NCBI GenBank assembly: GCA_042408595.1
Contig: JBHOQX010000030.1
Location: 1-62,135 of the forward strand
DNA: 62,135 nt
Direction of reading: 5' to 3'
Origin: JBHOQX01 sp042408595
Lineage (GTDB): Bacteria > Chloroflexota > Chloroflexia > Chloroflexales > Roseiflexaceae
Shown: piece after piece, positions 49,343-58,042 of the stretch
Position numbering within the stretch: the stretch's first letter is position 1
Layout: each line of letters begins with the position of its first letter
Program-made: the position numbers and the translations under genes
Notes under the pieces: generated by a model
The model's database searches: none
What the model saw: the letters and a program-made list of their open reading frames with translations, nothing else
What the model was told of the DNA's origin: nothing

Positions 49343-50407
49343 CTACATCCTCCATCGCCACAGCGCGTACAGCGGCTGGATATACGGGCGGTCGTAGGCC
49401 GGCAGATAGCGTACAATCCGCCCGCCGAAGCCTTTCTTGAAGCGATAGACGCCGGCGAGCGGGTCGGCGTCGGCAGCGGCGAGCAGCCGGGCGCGCGCAC
49501 GCTCGTCCGTTTCTGCCGCGGCCTGGCCGAACGCATCTGGAATGCCCCAGAAGTCGTAGATGGCGCAGCCGCGCTCGCGCGCCCATTGAATGGCCTGCCA
49601 CTGGATGGCGTGCTGCGCCCCGCTGCGCAGCCCGGCCTCGGTCGAGCCACTGTAGAGATAGAGCGCCGTGCGCCCCCAAGCCGCCGTGAGCGCCGCTGCC
49701 TCGGCAGCCCCGCCGCGCTCTGCCAGCCAGAGCGCGCCCGCCGCACCGAGGGCGCGCAGCGCCGCGGCATAATACGCACGGGCATGGATGCCGAAGCCGG
49801 CGCGGCCGCTGGTTTCCTGCAAAATCCGGTAAAATGTGTCAAGATCGTCCGGCCCGCCCCGCCGCACCGCCACCCCCTCGCGCGTGGCGCGGCGGATATC
49901 CGCCCGGTGTCCTTTGCGCATCCCCGTCAGCAGCCGCTCGGGCGGCGGCTCAAGGTCGAGGTGGAGGCTGCTGTGGGGCTGGGCGGGCTCGACGGTGTGG
50001 AAGCCCTGAAGCAGCAGAAAACTGTGCAGCGCGTCGGCCCGCGCATCGTCTTCCAGCAGCGGCGGCTCACAGCGCAACATGACCGCCCGTGCCCGGTGCG
50101 CCACCCGGTCGAGCGCGGCGATCAGCGCGGCGTCGGCCTGCTGGTCGCCCGAGAAGAGCGGCCCGCGCGGCACATAGACGCCCGCCAGCCCGAAGCGCCG
50201 GCGGACCAGCGCCTGTGCGCCCGCCAGCATCCCGCCCGGCCCGATCACCGCCAGCCGCCGCACGCGCCAGCCGAAGCCGGACTTGAGCGTGCCCCAGGCG
50301 GAGGACTGGAGCAGCGTCCCATCCGGGTGCGCCTGTGCGAAGGCATCCCACGCCGCCGCGCTCGGCTCGATAATCGCAAGCGCCGTGCTGGTGGCTGTCT
50401 CGGTCAT
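49343..50407 (-). CDS. FemAB-type peptidoglycan interpeptide / aminoacyltransferase
   Basis: 354 residues, two GNAT-like folds. ILQSSAWGTLK-like opening (LLQSSAWGTLKSGFGWRVRR), GVYVPRGPLFSGD, LTGMRKGHRADIRRATREGV and, near the end, AIYDFWGIPD and YRFKKGFGGRIVRY are the FemX/FemAB signatures. Family members transfer Gly, Ala or Ser from tRNA to the lipid II side chain; some act in exopolysaccharide or mycosporine pathways. It is followed 20 bp upstream by a PIG-L gene in the same direction. Amino acid specificity is unknown. Confidence 0.87.
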   Translation of the reverse strand: MTETATSTALAIIEPSAAAWDAFAQAHPDGTLLQSSAWGTLKSGFGWRVRRLAVIGPGGMLAGAQALVRRRFGLAGVYVPRGPLFSGDQQADAALIAALDRVAHRARAVMLRCEPPLLEDDARADALHSFLLLQGFHTVEPAQPHSSLHLDLEPPPERLLTGMRKGHRADIRRATREGVAVRRGGPDDLDTFYRILQETSGRAGFGIHARAYYAAALRALGAAGALWLAERGGAAEAAALTAAWGRTALYLYSGSTEAGLRSGAQHAIQWQAIQWARERGCAIYDFWGIPDAFGQAAAETDERARARLLAAADADPLAGVYRFKKGFGGRIVRYLPAYDRPYIQPLYALWRWRM

Positions 50408-50427
50408 GGAATCCACGATGGGCGAGC

Positions 50428-51210
50428 TCACCCACATAGCCACAGGCGCTCGCCGCCGCCCGGCAGGATGCCCTCGGCGTAGGCCGTGAGCCGGGTACGC
50501 ATGGCCGCCTCGCCGCCAAAAAGCTCCGCCAGTTGGCTGGCATACGCTGCGACCGCGTCGAGCTTGCGCGGAAGTGTCGCGGCAATCGGGACGACCTGCG
50601 GCACGCGCCGCTCGGGCAGTTGGCTCGCGCGCCGCTCGACCTTCTCCGGCGCGAGGGTGTAGGGCACATCTTCATAAAACGCAACCGGCGCAGGAAGATC
50701 GGCGGCGCGCGCCACGTCGAAGGTGATCAGGTGATCGACATGGCTGCCGATGCCGAGTGGCGCGTGGAACCTGGCCCGTGGTGCGCGGTCGTGGAGCGCG
50801 GCAAGCAGCCGGCGTGCCGCGGTGTAGAGCGGATCGCCGGCGGCCGGCGTGGCGAACAGCGTGTCGCGCGAGGTATAGCGCTCCGGCATGCGGTAGATCG
50901 CATCCTGCAGGCCGGCCCAGTACCAATCCACGCCGAGCAACATCATCGCCCGCTCGTCCTCGGCCAGGCGCACCGTGACCACCGCCTCGGGCGGGAGGGC
51001 CCACTGGCCATGGAACTCCTGCGCCAGCGCGCTGAATGGCCCCGAGGCAGGTGGGATGGCCGTGCAGAGCGTGACAACCAGGACACGTGCGCCGTCGCTG
51101 GCCGCCGCTGCGATCGCCCCGCCGCACGACAGCGCTGCATCGTCCAGATGCGGCGACAGGTAGATCCGGTCATAGACATCGTGAATCTGGCGCAGGTCGG
51201 TGATGTGCAT
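50428..51210 (-). CDS. PIG-L/LmbE-family deacetylase
   Basis: 260 residues. The zinc site motif SPHLDDAALSCGG (PHLDD at 20-24) and the distal GSHVDHLITF (His of H-x-D-H) are conserved. These enzymes remove acetyl from N-acetylglucosamine-containing lipids, thiols (MshB, BshB) or glycans. The last 21 bp before the FemAB gene suggest an operon. As no mycothiol or bacillithiol gene is near, a cell-wall or glycan substrate is equally likely. GGAG lies 6 bp before the ATG. Confidence 0.88.
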   Translation of the reverse strand: MHITDLRQIHDVYDRIYLSPHLDDAALSCGGAIAAAASDGARVLVVTLCTAIPPASGPFSALAQEFHGQWALPPEAVVTVRLAEDERAMMLLGVDWYWAGLQDAIYRMPERYTSRDTLFATPAAGDPLYTAARRLLAALHDRAPRARFHAPLGIGSHVDHLITFDVARAADLPAPVAFYEDVPYTLAPEKVERRASQLPERRVPQVVPIAATLPRKLDAVAAYASQLAELFGGEAAMRTRLTAYAEGILPGGGERLWLCG

Positions 51211-51299
51211 GGCGGCTCCGTAGGGGGAGTACAGCGTACAGCGTGCCGCGGGCCGGGTGTGAGTTGAACGGCCATCCGCCGGCCGCCGTCGTGCGCCGC

Positions 51300-52235
51300 T
51301 TAATACGGCATCTGCCCCAGGTTGAGCTCCTTCAGCGCCTCGATGGCGGCTTCGCTGCGGGCGGCGTCGCGGCTGCGGCTCAGGCGCTCCAGCGCGCGGC
51401 GGGCCGGCTCTCCGCCGATCTCGCCGAGCGCCCAGATCGCCGATAGCGCGATCTCGGTGTCGGATTCGTCCACCAGGCGGATGACCTTGGCGAGGAGCGG
51501 CCGGGCGATATCCGCCATCTCGCCGGCGGCATGCGCAGCTTCATAGCGCAGCGCGGGCGAGCCACTCTCCAGCTCGCGCTCGACCGCCGGCAACCAACGC
51601 GGGTCCATGCTGCGGCCCATCGCGACCAGCGCGCTCTCGCGGAAGTACTGCTCGTTCGAGCGGTAGGCGCGCGCGATTTCGTCTTGCACAGCAGGCGAGT
51701 CGGCGAAGTAGCCGGCGCTCTCCAGCGCCCGTCGGCGCACCTCGAGCGGCTGCGTTTCGTCGCGCAGCACGGCCAGCAGATCGGCCAGCAGCGCCTCGTG
51801 GTCGCCCTCCAGCTCGCCGAGCGCGGCCAGATGCGCGAAGCGACTGAGCGCCATCGCTGCTCCGGCGCGCACTGCGCCGTCCGGGTCGCTGCGCAGCAGT
51901 TCACGCATGCGGCGCAGCGCGCGCGGCGATACATCCTCCCACATACCTTCAACCGCCGCAGCCCGCACCGTCGGGCTACGGTCCTCCAACAGCCAGAGCC
52001 AGACCTCGCCGAAGTCGAGGTCGACGTTGTCCTCGGCAAGCTCGACCATTGTTTGAACGATCTCTTCGCGCCGTTCCGTCTCGATCTGCTGCCACGCGCC
52101 CCAGAAGCGCTCGCGATCCGCCATGCCCAGCCCCACCAGGCCGCGCAGTTCACGGTGCGAGAGCGGCGTCTCGGATGCGCCGAGTAGCTGCAGCAGGTGT
52201 GATAGGAGACGTTCCTGTGGTTTATCCGATGTCAT
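51300..52235 (-). CDS. HEAT-repeat protein
   Basis: 311 residues, with about six to seven HEAT/PBS-lyase-like helical repeats of about 31 residues (about 65-305), for example SPTVRAAAVEGMWEDVSPRA, LRRMRELLRSDPDGAVRAGA and SDTEIALSAIWALGEIGGEP. It provides a protein-binding scaffold. It is the last gene of the operon with the 56-aa and 611-aa unknown proteins (131-bp gap). The partner is not known. Confidence 0.8.
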   Translation of the reverse strand: MTSDKPQERLLSHLLQLLGASETPLSHRELRGLVGLGMADRERFWGAWQQIETERREEIVQTMVELAEDNVDLDFGEVWLWLLEDRSPTVRAAAVEGMWEDVSPRALRRMRELLRSDPDGAVRAGAAMALSRFAHLAALGELEGDHEALLADLLAVLRDETQPLEVRRRALESAGYFADSPAVQDEIARAYRSNEQYFRESALVAMGRSMDPRWLPAVERELESGSPALRYEAAHAAGEMADIARPLLAKVIRLVDESDTEIALSAIWALGEIGGEPARRALERLSRSRDAARSEAAIEALKELNLGQMPY

Positions 52236-52366
52236 GTGCCTTGCCTGAGGACATCAGGGGCGGCGCGGTTGGACCGACGCCGCCCCCGGATGCCGATTCA
52301 TCGCGATCGTGAAATCCACGACGGTGGGCGCGCGACAGGATGCTGGCCCGCCGCACCGCCATGCGG

Positions 52367-54202
52367 TTACTCCTCGTCGTCGTAGTAGTCGTCCTCGTCC
52401 TCGTCCTCGTCCGCGCTCGTCACCTGCACCGGCGGGCTGTACGACCAGATGCCTGCATCGGCGTCCTCCACCTTGAAGTGTTCGCCATCACGCAGCAGGT
52501 GCAGCAGGTAGCTCTTCGAGGCGGGCCGCAGGACGTTGAGCGCGATCAGCAAGGTCTCCACCGACGCCTCATAGCGCGGCTCGGCGCGCGTGCCGACCGG
52601 CTCGCCGATCGTCTCGAACACCTCTTCGAGCACGACCTCCCCCTTGCGCCGCTCGGACATCGGCAGCACCTTCAGGTTGCGCAGCCGGCCGTAGCTCGCC
52701 TGCGTCAGCAGCCGGTCAGGATCGACGACGGCGGTGAAGGTGATGGTATCGAACGCCAGCTTGTTCTTTTTCTCGTCCAGCACCAGCAGCCGCTCGGTCT
52801 CCTCGGGCTGCTCGTCGTAGCTGATCGTGAAGGTGTGTGGGTCGTCCGTCCGCGCCAGGGTGATCAGCGCCCCAGCCACCAGGTACTCGTGGAAGAACTC
52901 CTCCAGACCGCTGATCCAGCCACCGCGGTTGCCGGTTGGGTAGCGCAGTTCCGCCAGATAGGCGGTGAAATGCTGCGGCGACTCGATCCGCAGGATGGCG
53001 GTGCGCTGGTCGGGCAGCAGCGGCGGCGGCAGCAGCGCCGCCAGCGCGCGGGTCAGCGGCAGGATGCCGTACTCCCACTCGAAGAAGCTCAGGGTATGCG
53101 TCAGCGTGCCGCTCTTGCGAATCGCATCCGCGCTCTGGCCTTCGAGGCTGTCGTCAAACCCCTCTTCCAGATAGCCGGCGAGCTGGCCCATCTCGCTCGC
53201 TTTCACGCGCTTGCTGCCGATGCTGGCGAGCCCCTTGACCGACCACATCCGCGCGCCCTCCACGCCGACGAACTCGAAATCTTTCTCACGGCTGAGGCGG
53301 TAGTTGAGGGCAAAGCGGAACGCCTCGTAATCCGGCTGGCGCGGGTTGTGGTAGAACACATCGGCGATGATCTGCGTGTCGAGAAGCGGCTCGCCGACTT
53401 CCATGATGTAGTCACGGATGCGGCGCAGGTCGTTCTTGCCGAAGCTGACGACCGCCGCCTCCGGGAAGACGCTGTTGCCGAACGAGACGATCCGCCGCAG
53501 CGGGTCGTTCTCCAGGGCAGCGCGGAGCTGCGCGGTCAGGCTGGGGCCATACTGGGCCATGAGCTCGGCCACCGGGCGGCGCAGATCGATCTGCACCCCA
53601 TTCGGCAGCGTCATCACCGTGCCTGGCGCAACCGGCGCCGGAAGCTCGACCGGCACCTCGGCGGCCTCGGCAGCCGGTGTGGCATCCCCAGCCGGCTGCG
53701 CCGCAAGCGCAGCCTCCACCTCCACCGGCGCCTCGTCCTCGGCCGCCTCCGGCGGGAGCAGGCCGGCCTGGCGTTGCCAGTAGTCGGAAACAAAGACCGG
53801 CTCGACCGTTGTCAGCGCCGGGCGCGTGGTTGTCACCACAACGCTGATGTCGTCCACCGGCAGCGGGTTCTCCGGCTCATAGAGCCGCTGGCGGAAGGTG
53901 TGATTGTCGGTTTCGTCGCGCGGGCGCCAGGCGCCGCTGCGGGTGGTCACATAGATCACCTCGCCGTCCTGCTCCTGGCGGGTGAAGACCGCATCATTCG
54001 CCCGCAGCGCCGCGTCGATCTCGCTCGCCACAGCCTCGCGCTCGGCCTTTTTCTGGGCGGCAAAGAACTCCGCCAGATTCGAGAGCGTCTGGCGAATCGG
54101 GGCATCAGCGGCGAACATGGCGCCCTGACCGGCCATGATGCGGAAGATCTGCGCGGCTAGCGCCCGCTGCTCAACATTTCCCTTGAAGGTCGGCTCGCTC
54201 AT
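52367..54202 (-). CDS. Large uncharacterised soluble protein
   Basis: 611 residues without membrane segments. The N-terminus (1-75) is helical. Around 60-115 there is a mixed domain with DETDNHTFRQRLYEPE, then an Ala/Glu/Pro-rich linker (about 150-190). From about 200 to 580 is a folded region with RPVAELMAQYGPSLTAQLRA, VFYHNPRQPDYEAFRFALNY and ETLLIALNVLRPASKSYLLH. The C-terminus is a run of Asp/Glu/Tyr (DEDEDEDDYYDDEE). No family recognised; it seems restricted to this phylum. ATG 54202 has GGAG 8 bp before it. It lies between the 56-aa gene and the HEAT gene. Confidence 0.72.
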   Translation of the reverse strand: MSEPTFKGNVEQRALAAQIFRIMAGQGAMFAADAPIRQTLSNLAEFFAAQKKAEREAVASEIDAALRANDAVFTRQEQDGEVIYVTTRSGAWRPRDETDNHTFRQRLYEPENPLPVDDISVVVTTTRPALTTVEPVFVSDYWQRQAGLLPPEAAEDEAPVEVEAALAAQPAGDATPAAEAAEVPVELPAPVAPGTVMTLPNGVQIDLRRPVAELMAQYGPSLTAQLRAALENDPLRRIVSFGNSVFPEAAVVSFGKNDLRRIRDYIMEVGEPLLDTQIIADVFYHNPRQPDYEAFRFALNYRLSREKDFEFVGVEGARMWSVKGLASIGSKRVKASEMGQLAGYLEEGFDDSLEGQSADAIRKSGTLTHTLSFFEWEYGILPLTRALAALLPPPLLPDQRTAILRIESPQHFTAYLAELRYPTGNRGGWISGLEEFFHEYLVAGALITLARTDDPHTFTISYDEQPEETERLLVLDEKKNKLAFDTITFTAVVDPDRLLTQASYGRLRNLKVLPMSERRKGEVVLEEVFETIGEPVGTRAEPRYEASVETLLIALNVLRPASKSYLLHLLRDGEHFKVEDADAGIWSYSPPVQVTSADEDEDEDDYYDDEE

Positions 54203-54274
54203 GCACTGCTCCAGCGACATGCCGGTACGGCGTCGCGCTGATCGGCGCGGCGGCTGGCGCCACGCGGCGGACTG

Positions 54275-54445
54275 TTAGCTCGCGGAAGGCGGCGTGGGTT
54301 GTTCGCTGCCGAGTACCATATCGCGCAGGATCTCAAGGTAGCGTTCGGTCAGCTTGGCGATCTCCTGCGGCTGGCCACTCGCGCGCAGCGCCTGGACGAG
54401 CCGATCAAGCGCGGTCTCGCCGTAGATGATGTTTTTTGCGTCCAT
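54275..54445 (-). CDS. 56-residue conserved-looking small protein
   Basis: ATG at 54445-54443 and TAA at 54277-54275. The product MDAKNIIYGETALDRLVQAL with RASGQPQEIAKLTERYLEIL following is a single amphipathic helical hairpin, charged, with a disordered Ser/Pro tail. AGGGG lies before the ATG and a -10 box 70 bp upstream. It begins the transcript that continues into the 611-aa protein (72 bp) and HEAT protein genes. Function unknown; a small regulatory subunit of those is a guess. Confidence 0.6.
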   Translation of the reverse strand: MDAKNIIYGETALDRLVQALRASGQPQEIAKLTERYLEILRDMVLGSEQPTPPSAS

Positions 54446-54514
54446 ACCCCTGTTCGTTACACGATCAGACGCAGTGCACGGCGGACCGCCGTGCCCCGCG
54501 TGTACTGTCCAGTT

Positions 54515-54523
54515 ATTATAGCA
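54515..54523 (-). promoter_or_regulatory. Extended -10 promoter of the unknown operon
   Basis: TGCTATAAT on the minus strand, 70 bp before the 56-aa gene. The leader contains the hairpin GCACGGCG, loop GAC, CGCCGTGC (54476-54494). Confidence 0.6.
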
Positions 54524-54591
54524 GCAGGCCGCGCCTGCCGCAAATCGGCGGGTGATGAGACGGATCGGGATGGCGCGCCGATGGTCCGCCG

Positions 54592-55566
54592 CTACTCGCG
54601 CATGCTCTCCAGCGCCAGGGCCGCCCCGCCGATCGCTACGCTCTCCGCACCGAGGATCGCCGCGTAGACCGGCACCGAGCGCTCGATCGGCGGACGAAGG
54701 TAGCTGTGCATGCGCTGCGTCACCGCCTCGATGAACGCATCGCCGCCGGAGCGCACCACGATGCCGCCCAGCACGATCGCCTGCGGGTCGAGCAGCGCGA
54801 CGATCTGCGACAGGCGCACGCCGAGCAGATCGACCGCTTCAGCGACGACCTGCCGTGCGATGGGGTGCTCGCCGAAGATATCTTCTAGGCGGGTGGTGTG
54901 CAGCCCCAGCTCAGCCGCGCGGCGCAGCAGCCCGCTGATCGACACGTGCTGCTCCAGCGTGCCGGGCTTCTCGCGGCTCCAGACTGGGTCGACCGGGCCG
55001 ACCACTGCGTGCCCGATCTCGCCGGCGGTGGTTGTCGCGCCGTGGTACAGCCGGCCATCCAGCACCAGGCCGCCGCCCACGCCGCTGCTCAGATGCACGT
55101 ACACCAGGTGTTGCAACTGGTGCGCAACGCCAAAGGTCGCCTCGGCCAGGGCGATCAGGTTGGCGTCATTGTCCACCAGGGTCACGGCGCCGAAGGCCGC
55201 CTGCACGTGCTCGGCGAGCGGAAACCGCTCCCAGCCGCTCATGCGCGGAGACAGGAGGACGATGCCGCGGCGCGCGTCCACCGGGCCGGCGAAGCCGGCG
55301 CCGACCCGCACCAGCCGATCCGACGCGACACCGTGGGCATCAAGCAGCCCGCGTGCCAGATCCAGCGCTTCTGCGACCCAGCCGTCGGCAGTGGCGCTGG
55401 ACGGGTCGCGGTGGGCGCTGGCATAGCTGTTGTCATGTAGGCCGATCAGCGCGGCGCGCAGGCCGTAGCTGCCGATGTCCAGCCCGAGCACGTAACCCTG
55501 CGCGCCAAGCATGCCGGAGCTGAGATGCGGCAGGCGGCTCTGGACGAGAGACTGTGGATCGTGCAT
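54592..55566 (-). CDS. ROK-family protein (sugar kinase or kinase-like regulator) without zinc motif
   Basis: 324 residues, the actin-like ATPase fold: phosphate-1 GLDIGSYGLRAALI, DNDANLIALAEATFG, and the second phosphate motif SSGVGGGLVLDGRLYHG, then TAGEIGHAVVGP. Typical ROK enzymes next have C-x-C-G-x2-G-C-x-E; here it reads SREKPGTLEQH with no Cys, so zinc is not bound. There is no N-terminal helix-turn-helix. Sugar kinase activity is plausible since the catalytic Asp (VDNDAN) is present. AAGGAG precedes ATG 55566. It is transcribed downstream of the lamin-tail gene. Confidence 0.85.
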   Translation of the reverse strand: MHDPQSLVQSRLPHLSSGMLGAQGYVLGLDIGSYGLRAALIGLHDNSYASAHRDPSSATADGWVAEALDLARGLLDAHGVASDRLVRVGAGFAGPVDARRGIVLLSPRMSGWERFPLAEHVQAAFGAVTLVDNDANLIALAEATFGVAHQLQHLVYVHLSSGVGGGLVLDGRLYHGATTTAGEIGHAVVGPVDPVWSREKPGTLEQHVSISGLLRRAAELGLHTTRLEDIFGEHPIARQVVAEAVDLLGVRLSQIVALLDPQAIVLGGIVVRSGGDAFIEAVTQRMHSYLRPPIERSVPVYAAILGAESVAIGGAALALESMRE

Positions 55567-55621
55567 CGCGGACTCCTTCGTTCAGGCGCGTGGAGCTGCA
55601 CGTGCGGTTGCGGTACCGGCA

Positions 55622-57754
55622 TTATAGCATACGCTCCTGCGGCGGCTCGTCCGTCTGTGGCTCCGGCTCACCTTCCGCCGGCCGGCGGCGCCAGCGTGGC
55701 CCGGCGAGCAGCCCTACGCCGCCGACCAGCAGCAGGCCGGCTGCGCCGAGCGCAAGGCGCGAGGGTGGCGCATCGGCTGGCGAGGACGGCGGTGCGCTCT
55801 CCGGCGCTGGCCGCGTGGGAGGCTGGGGCGGCGCCGGGGTGGCCGGTCCACTGTACAGGCGCGCCCCGCCGGGCGGTGTGTACGGGCGGGCGGGCGCGAG
55901 CGGCCCGCGCAGCGATGATGGCAGATGCTGTGCGGGCGCGAGCCGGCGCGCTTCGGCGGGTGGCGCCGGCGATTCGCCCGATACCTGATACAGTTTGGCC
56001 GGCTCGCTCGCCGCGGTGGCGCGGGGCGCGTCCGCGCCGCCGGGCGCCGGAGCATCATTCGGCGCGCCGGGCGTGGGGGTGCAGCCTGGCATCCAGTCGC
56101 CCCCAGCCTGCAGGCAGACGCTCAAGTCGGGTGCGCTCTGGTTGTAGTGCATTGTGTCGGCGATCGCGCCATCTGGCCGGAGCAACCGCACGTCGTCTCC
56201 GCCGTTGTTCAGCAGACTGCCCGTAAGTTCAACGGCAAGATAGCCCCCAGGCGGGATGATGCTTCCGGGCCGGATGGTGACCGGTTTGCCGCCACCGTCG
56301 CTATCGTCGATCTGCCAGCCGCTCACGTCGGCGGGGGCGCTGCCGGGGTTCCACAACTCCGCCCACTCACGGGAAAACTGCGTCTTGGGCTGCGGCAGGA
56401 TCTCGCTCAGCCGCACGTCCTCGGCATAACCCGGTATGACCAGCGAATCCAGGCCCGACGCGGGCGTGGGGGTCGCCGTGCGGGTCGGGGTGAGGGTGCG
56501 CGCGGGGGTCGCCGTGCGGGTCGGGGTGAGGGTGCGCGTGGGGGTCGCCGTGCGGGTCGGGGTGAGGGTGCGCGTGGGGGTCGCCGTGCGGGTCGGGGTG
56601 AGGGTGCGCGTGGGGGTCGCGGTGAAGGTCGCCGTCGCTGTGCTCGTGGGGGTCACGGTGGCCGGCGGCAGGTTCGGCGCGCCGGGGGTCGGTTCAGCCA
56701 GGTACCAGTCCCCCGGGCCGCGGTTGTAGCTCAGGCCGGCGACGCTGCCGGTGTAGCCGGTCTCGTCCGCCAGGCTGCCATCGGGATAGAGGAGCTGGAC
56801 GGTATCGCCATCGTTATTCAACAGCCCGCTGCCGACGGCCACAACAACGTAGCCGCCGGCGGTGATGCTCGTACCAGCAGGGATCGTCACTGATCTGCCC
56901 CCGCCCGGCCCGTCGTCGATCTGCCAGCCGGAGATATCTGCGTCAGTTGGGCCGCTGTTATAGAGCTCGACCCATTCCGAGGCGCCCGACGCGGGATTCG
57001 GGAGGAATTCGCTGAGCAGGATGCCTCCAGGGAACGGCGTGGGGGTGTCGGTCGGCATGGGCGTATCAGTGGGCGTGGGCGTGTCGGTCGGCGTGCTGGT
57101 CGGGCGCGGCGTCGCGGTCGGCGTGGGCGTACGCGTCGGGGTGGGCGTGCGCGTCGGCGTCGGCGTCCTGGTCGCGGTTGGCGTGTTCGTCGCGGTCGGG
57201 GTCGGGGTGTCGGTCGGCGTAGCGCTGGGCGTGTTCGTCGCAGTCGGCGTGGGGGTGTTCGTCGGTGTGGCGGTCGGCAGCGGCGTCGGCGCGATGCCGG
57301 CGTTCCAGGCGCCCTTGGTCGGCGCGCCTAGTTGCCAGGCGGCGGCACCGTCGGGCATGCGGGCGTGGCTCTTGTCCTGTGCCGAGCCGGTGTAGCCTGC
57401 GCTCGCCACCAGCGTTCCGTCCGACAGATGCAGTGACAGCGTGTGGGAGCCGCTGTTCGTCAGCAGTGTGCCGGGGATGGGGACGACCAGCAGGGCGTTC
57501 GGGGCGATCGCTGTACCGGCGGCGAGGGAGAAGCCGCCCGCGCCGTCGAGCCTGAACCGGTAGCCGCCGAGGTCGACCGCCGATGCGCCTGGATTGAACA
57601 GCTCGATCCACTCGTTGTCGGTATCCGCGCCAGCAGGATCCGGAAGAAACTCGTTAATGACCAGGGATGGCACGCTCTGCGCCAGCGCGGGCGGCGCGAA
57701 CAGCGCGGCGCCCCACACAGCAAGACCGATGATCGTACGCACACTCCGGCGCAT
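55622..57754 (-). CDS. Surface-anchored lamin-tail domain protein with Thr/Pro stalks
   Basis: 710 residues. Signal peptide (1-25, ALA-Q cleavage), then three lamin-tail (LTD) domains at about 27-130, 230-345 and 435-540, each with the pattern INEFLPDP...NEWIELFN / SEWVELYNSG / REWAELWNPG and GGYLVV. They are separated by Thr/Pro-rich stalks (TPTPTATNTPTATR, TPTRTATPTRTL). A Pro/Ala-rich region, a membrane helix (about 672-690) and RWRRRPAEGE end the protein, so it is held in the membrane. Bacterial LTDs are often attached to secreted nucleases or adhesins; here the domain stands alone. GGAGG before the ATG. Confidence 0.85.
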   Translation of the reverse strand: MRRSVRTIIGLAVWGAALFAPPALAQSVPSLVINEFLPDPAGADTDNEWIELFNPGASAVDLGGYRFRLDGAGGFSLAAGTAIAPNALLVVPIPGTLLTNSGSHTLSLHLSDGTLVASAGYTGSAQDKSHARMPDGAAAWQLGAPTKGAWNAGIAPTPLPTATPTNTPTPTATNTPSATPTDTPTPTATNTPTATRTPTPTRTPTPTRTPTPTATPRPTSTPTDTPTPTDTPMPTDTPTPFPGGILLSEFLPNPASGASEWVELYNSGPTDADISGWQIDDGPGGGRSVTIPAGTSITAGGYVVVAVGSGLLNNDGDTVQLLYPDGSLADETGYTGSVAGLSYNRGPGDWYLAEPTPGAPNLPPATVTPTSTATATFTATPTRTLTPTRTATPTRTLTPTRTATPTRTLTPTRTATPARTLTPTRTATPTPASGLDSLVIPGYAEDVRLSEILPQPKTQFSREWAELWNPGSAPADVSGWQIDDSDGGGKPVTIRPGSIIPPGGYLAVELTGSLLNNGGDDVRLLRPDGAIADTMHYNQSAPDLSVCLQAGGDWMPGCTPTPGAPNDAPAPGGADAPRATAASEPAKLYQVSGESPAPPAEARRLAPAQHLPSSLRGPLAPARPYTPPGGARLYSGPATPAPPQPPTRPAPESAPPSSPADAPPSRLALGAAGLLLVGGVGLLAGPRWRRRPAEGEPEPQTDEPPQERML
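56468..56611 (-). repeat. Four 36-bp tandem repeats coding Thr/Arg/Pro stalk
   Basis: Copies begin at about 56468, 56504, 56540 and 56576. They are almost identical at the DNA level and each encodes a 12-residue unit of the type TPTRTATPTRTL on the minus strand. The near identity suggests recent expansion or contraction by slippage. A less regular stalk is coded at 57040-57290. Confidence 0.85.
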
Positions 57755-57951
57755 GGCGGCCTCCACAGGCGAGGGTGAACAAATGGCGGGATATCTCCCA
57801 CGGGGTAGTGTAGTACGATGACATTACTAGAAAGTGCAGCGGCGAGCTGTCCCCCATGCCCGGGGTAAGGTTGTTGGCAACCGCCGGGTGTTCACAGCGC
57901 CAGGGCGAAGCCGGGCCGCGCCCTGCCGCGCCCTGCGTGCCGAGCGTCGGG

Positions 57952-57969
57952 ATACCCCCCGGGGGTAAT
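57952..57969. promoter_or_regulatory. CsoR/CstR-like operator upstream of thioredoxin reductase
   Basis: ATACCCCCCGGGGGTAAT: AT-flanked C-tract and G-tract halves, the form reported for CsoR/CstR-family sites. It lies about 30 bp upstream of the -10 box, over the -35 region. By motif only. Confidence 0.4.
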
Positions 57970-57997
57970 CTGGATCACAGAGCGGCGGCAGGGAGTG

Positions 57998-58006
57998 TGC
58001 TATGAT
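57998..58006 (+). promoter_or_regulatory. Extended -10 promoter of trxB
   Basis: TGCTATGAT, 36 bp before ATG 58043. Confidence 0.5.
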
Positions 58007-58042
58007 GAAAGATAACGAGTGTGCCAGAAAGGTATCGTCACC

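Noticed and set aside
56436..57395. Plus-strand frames of Gly/Val/Arg repeats opposite the lamin-tail gene
   Set aside because: Antisense of the Thr/Pro stalk repeats; the lamin-tail reading has signal peptide, domains and anchor.
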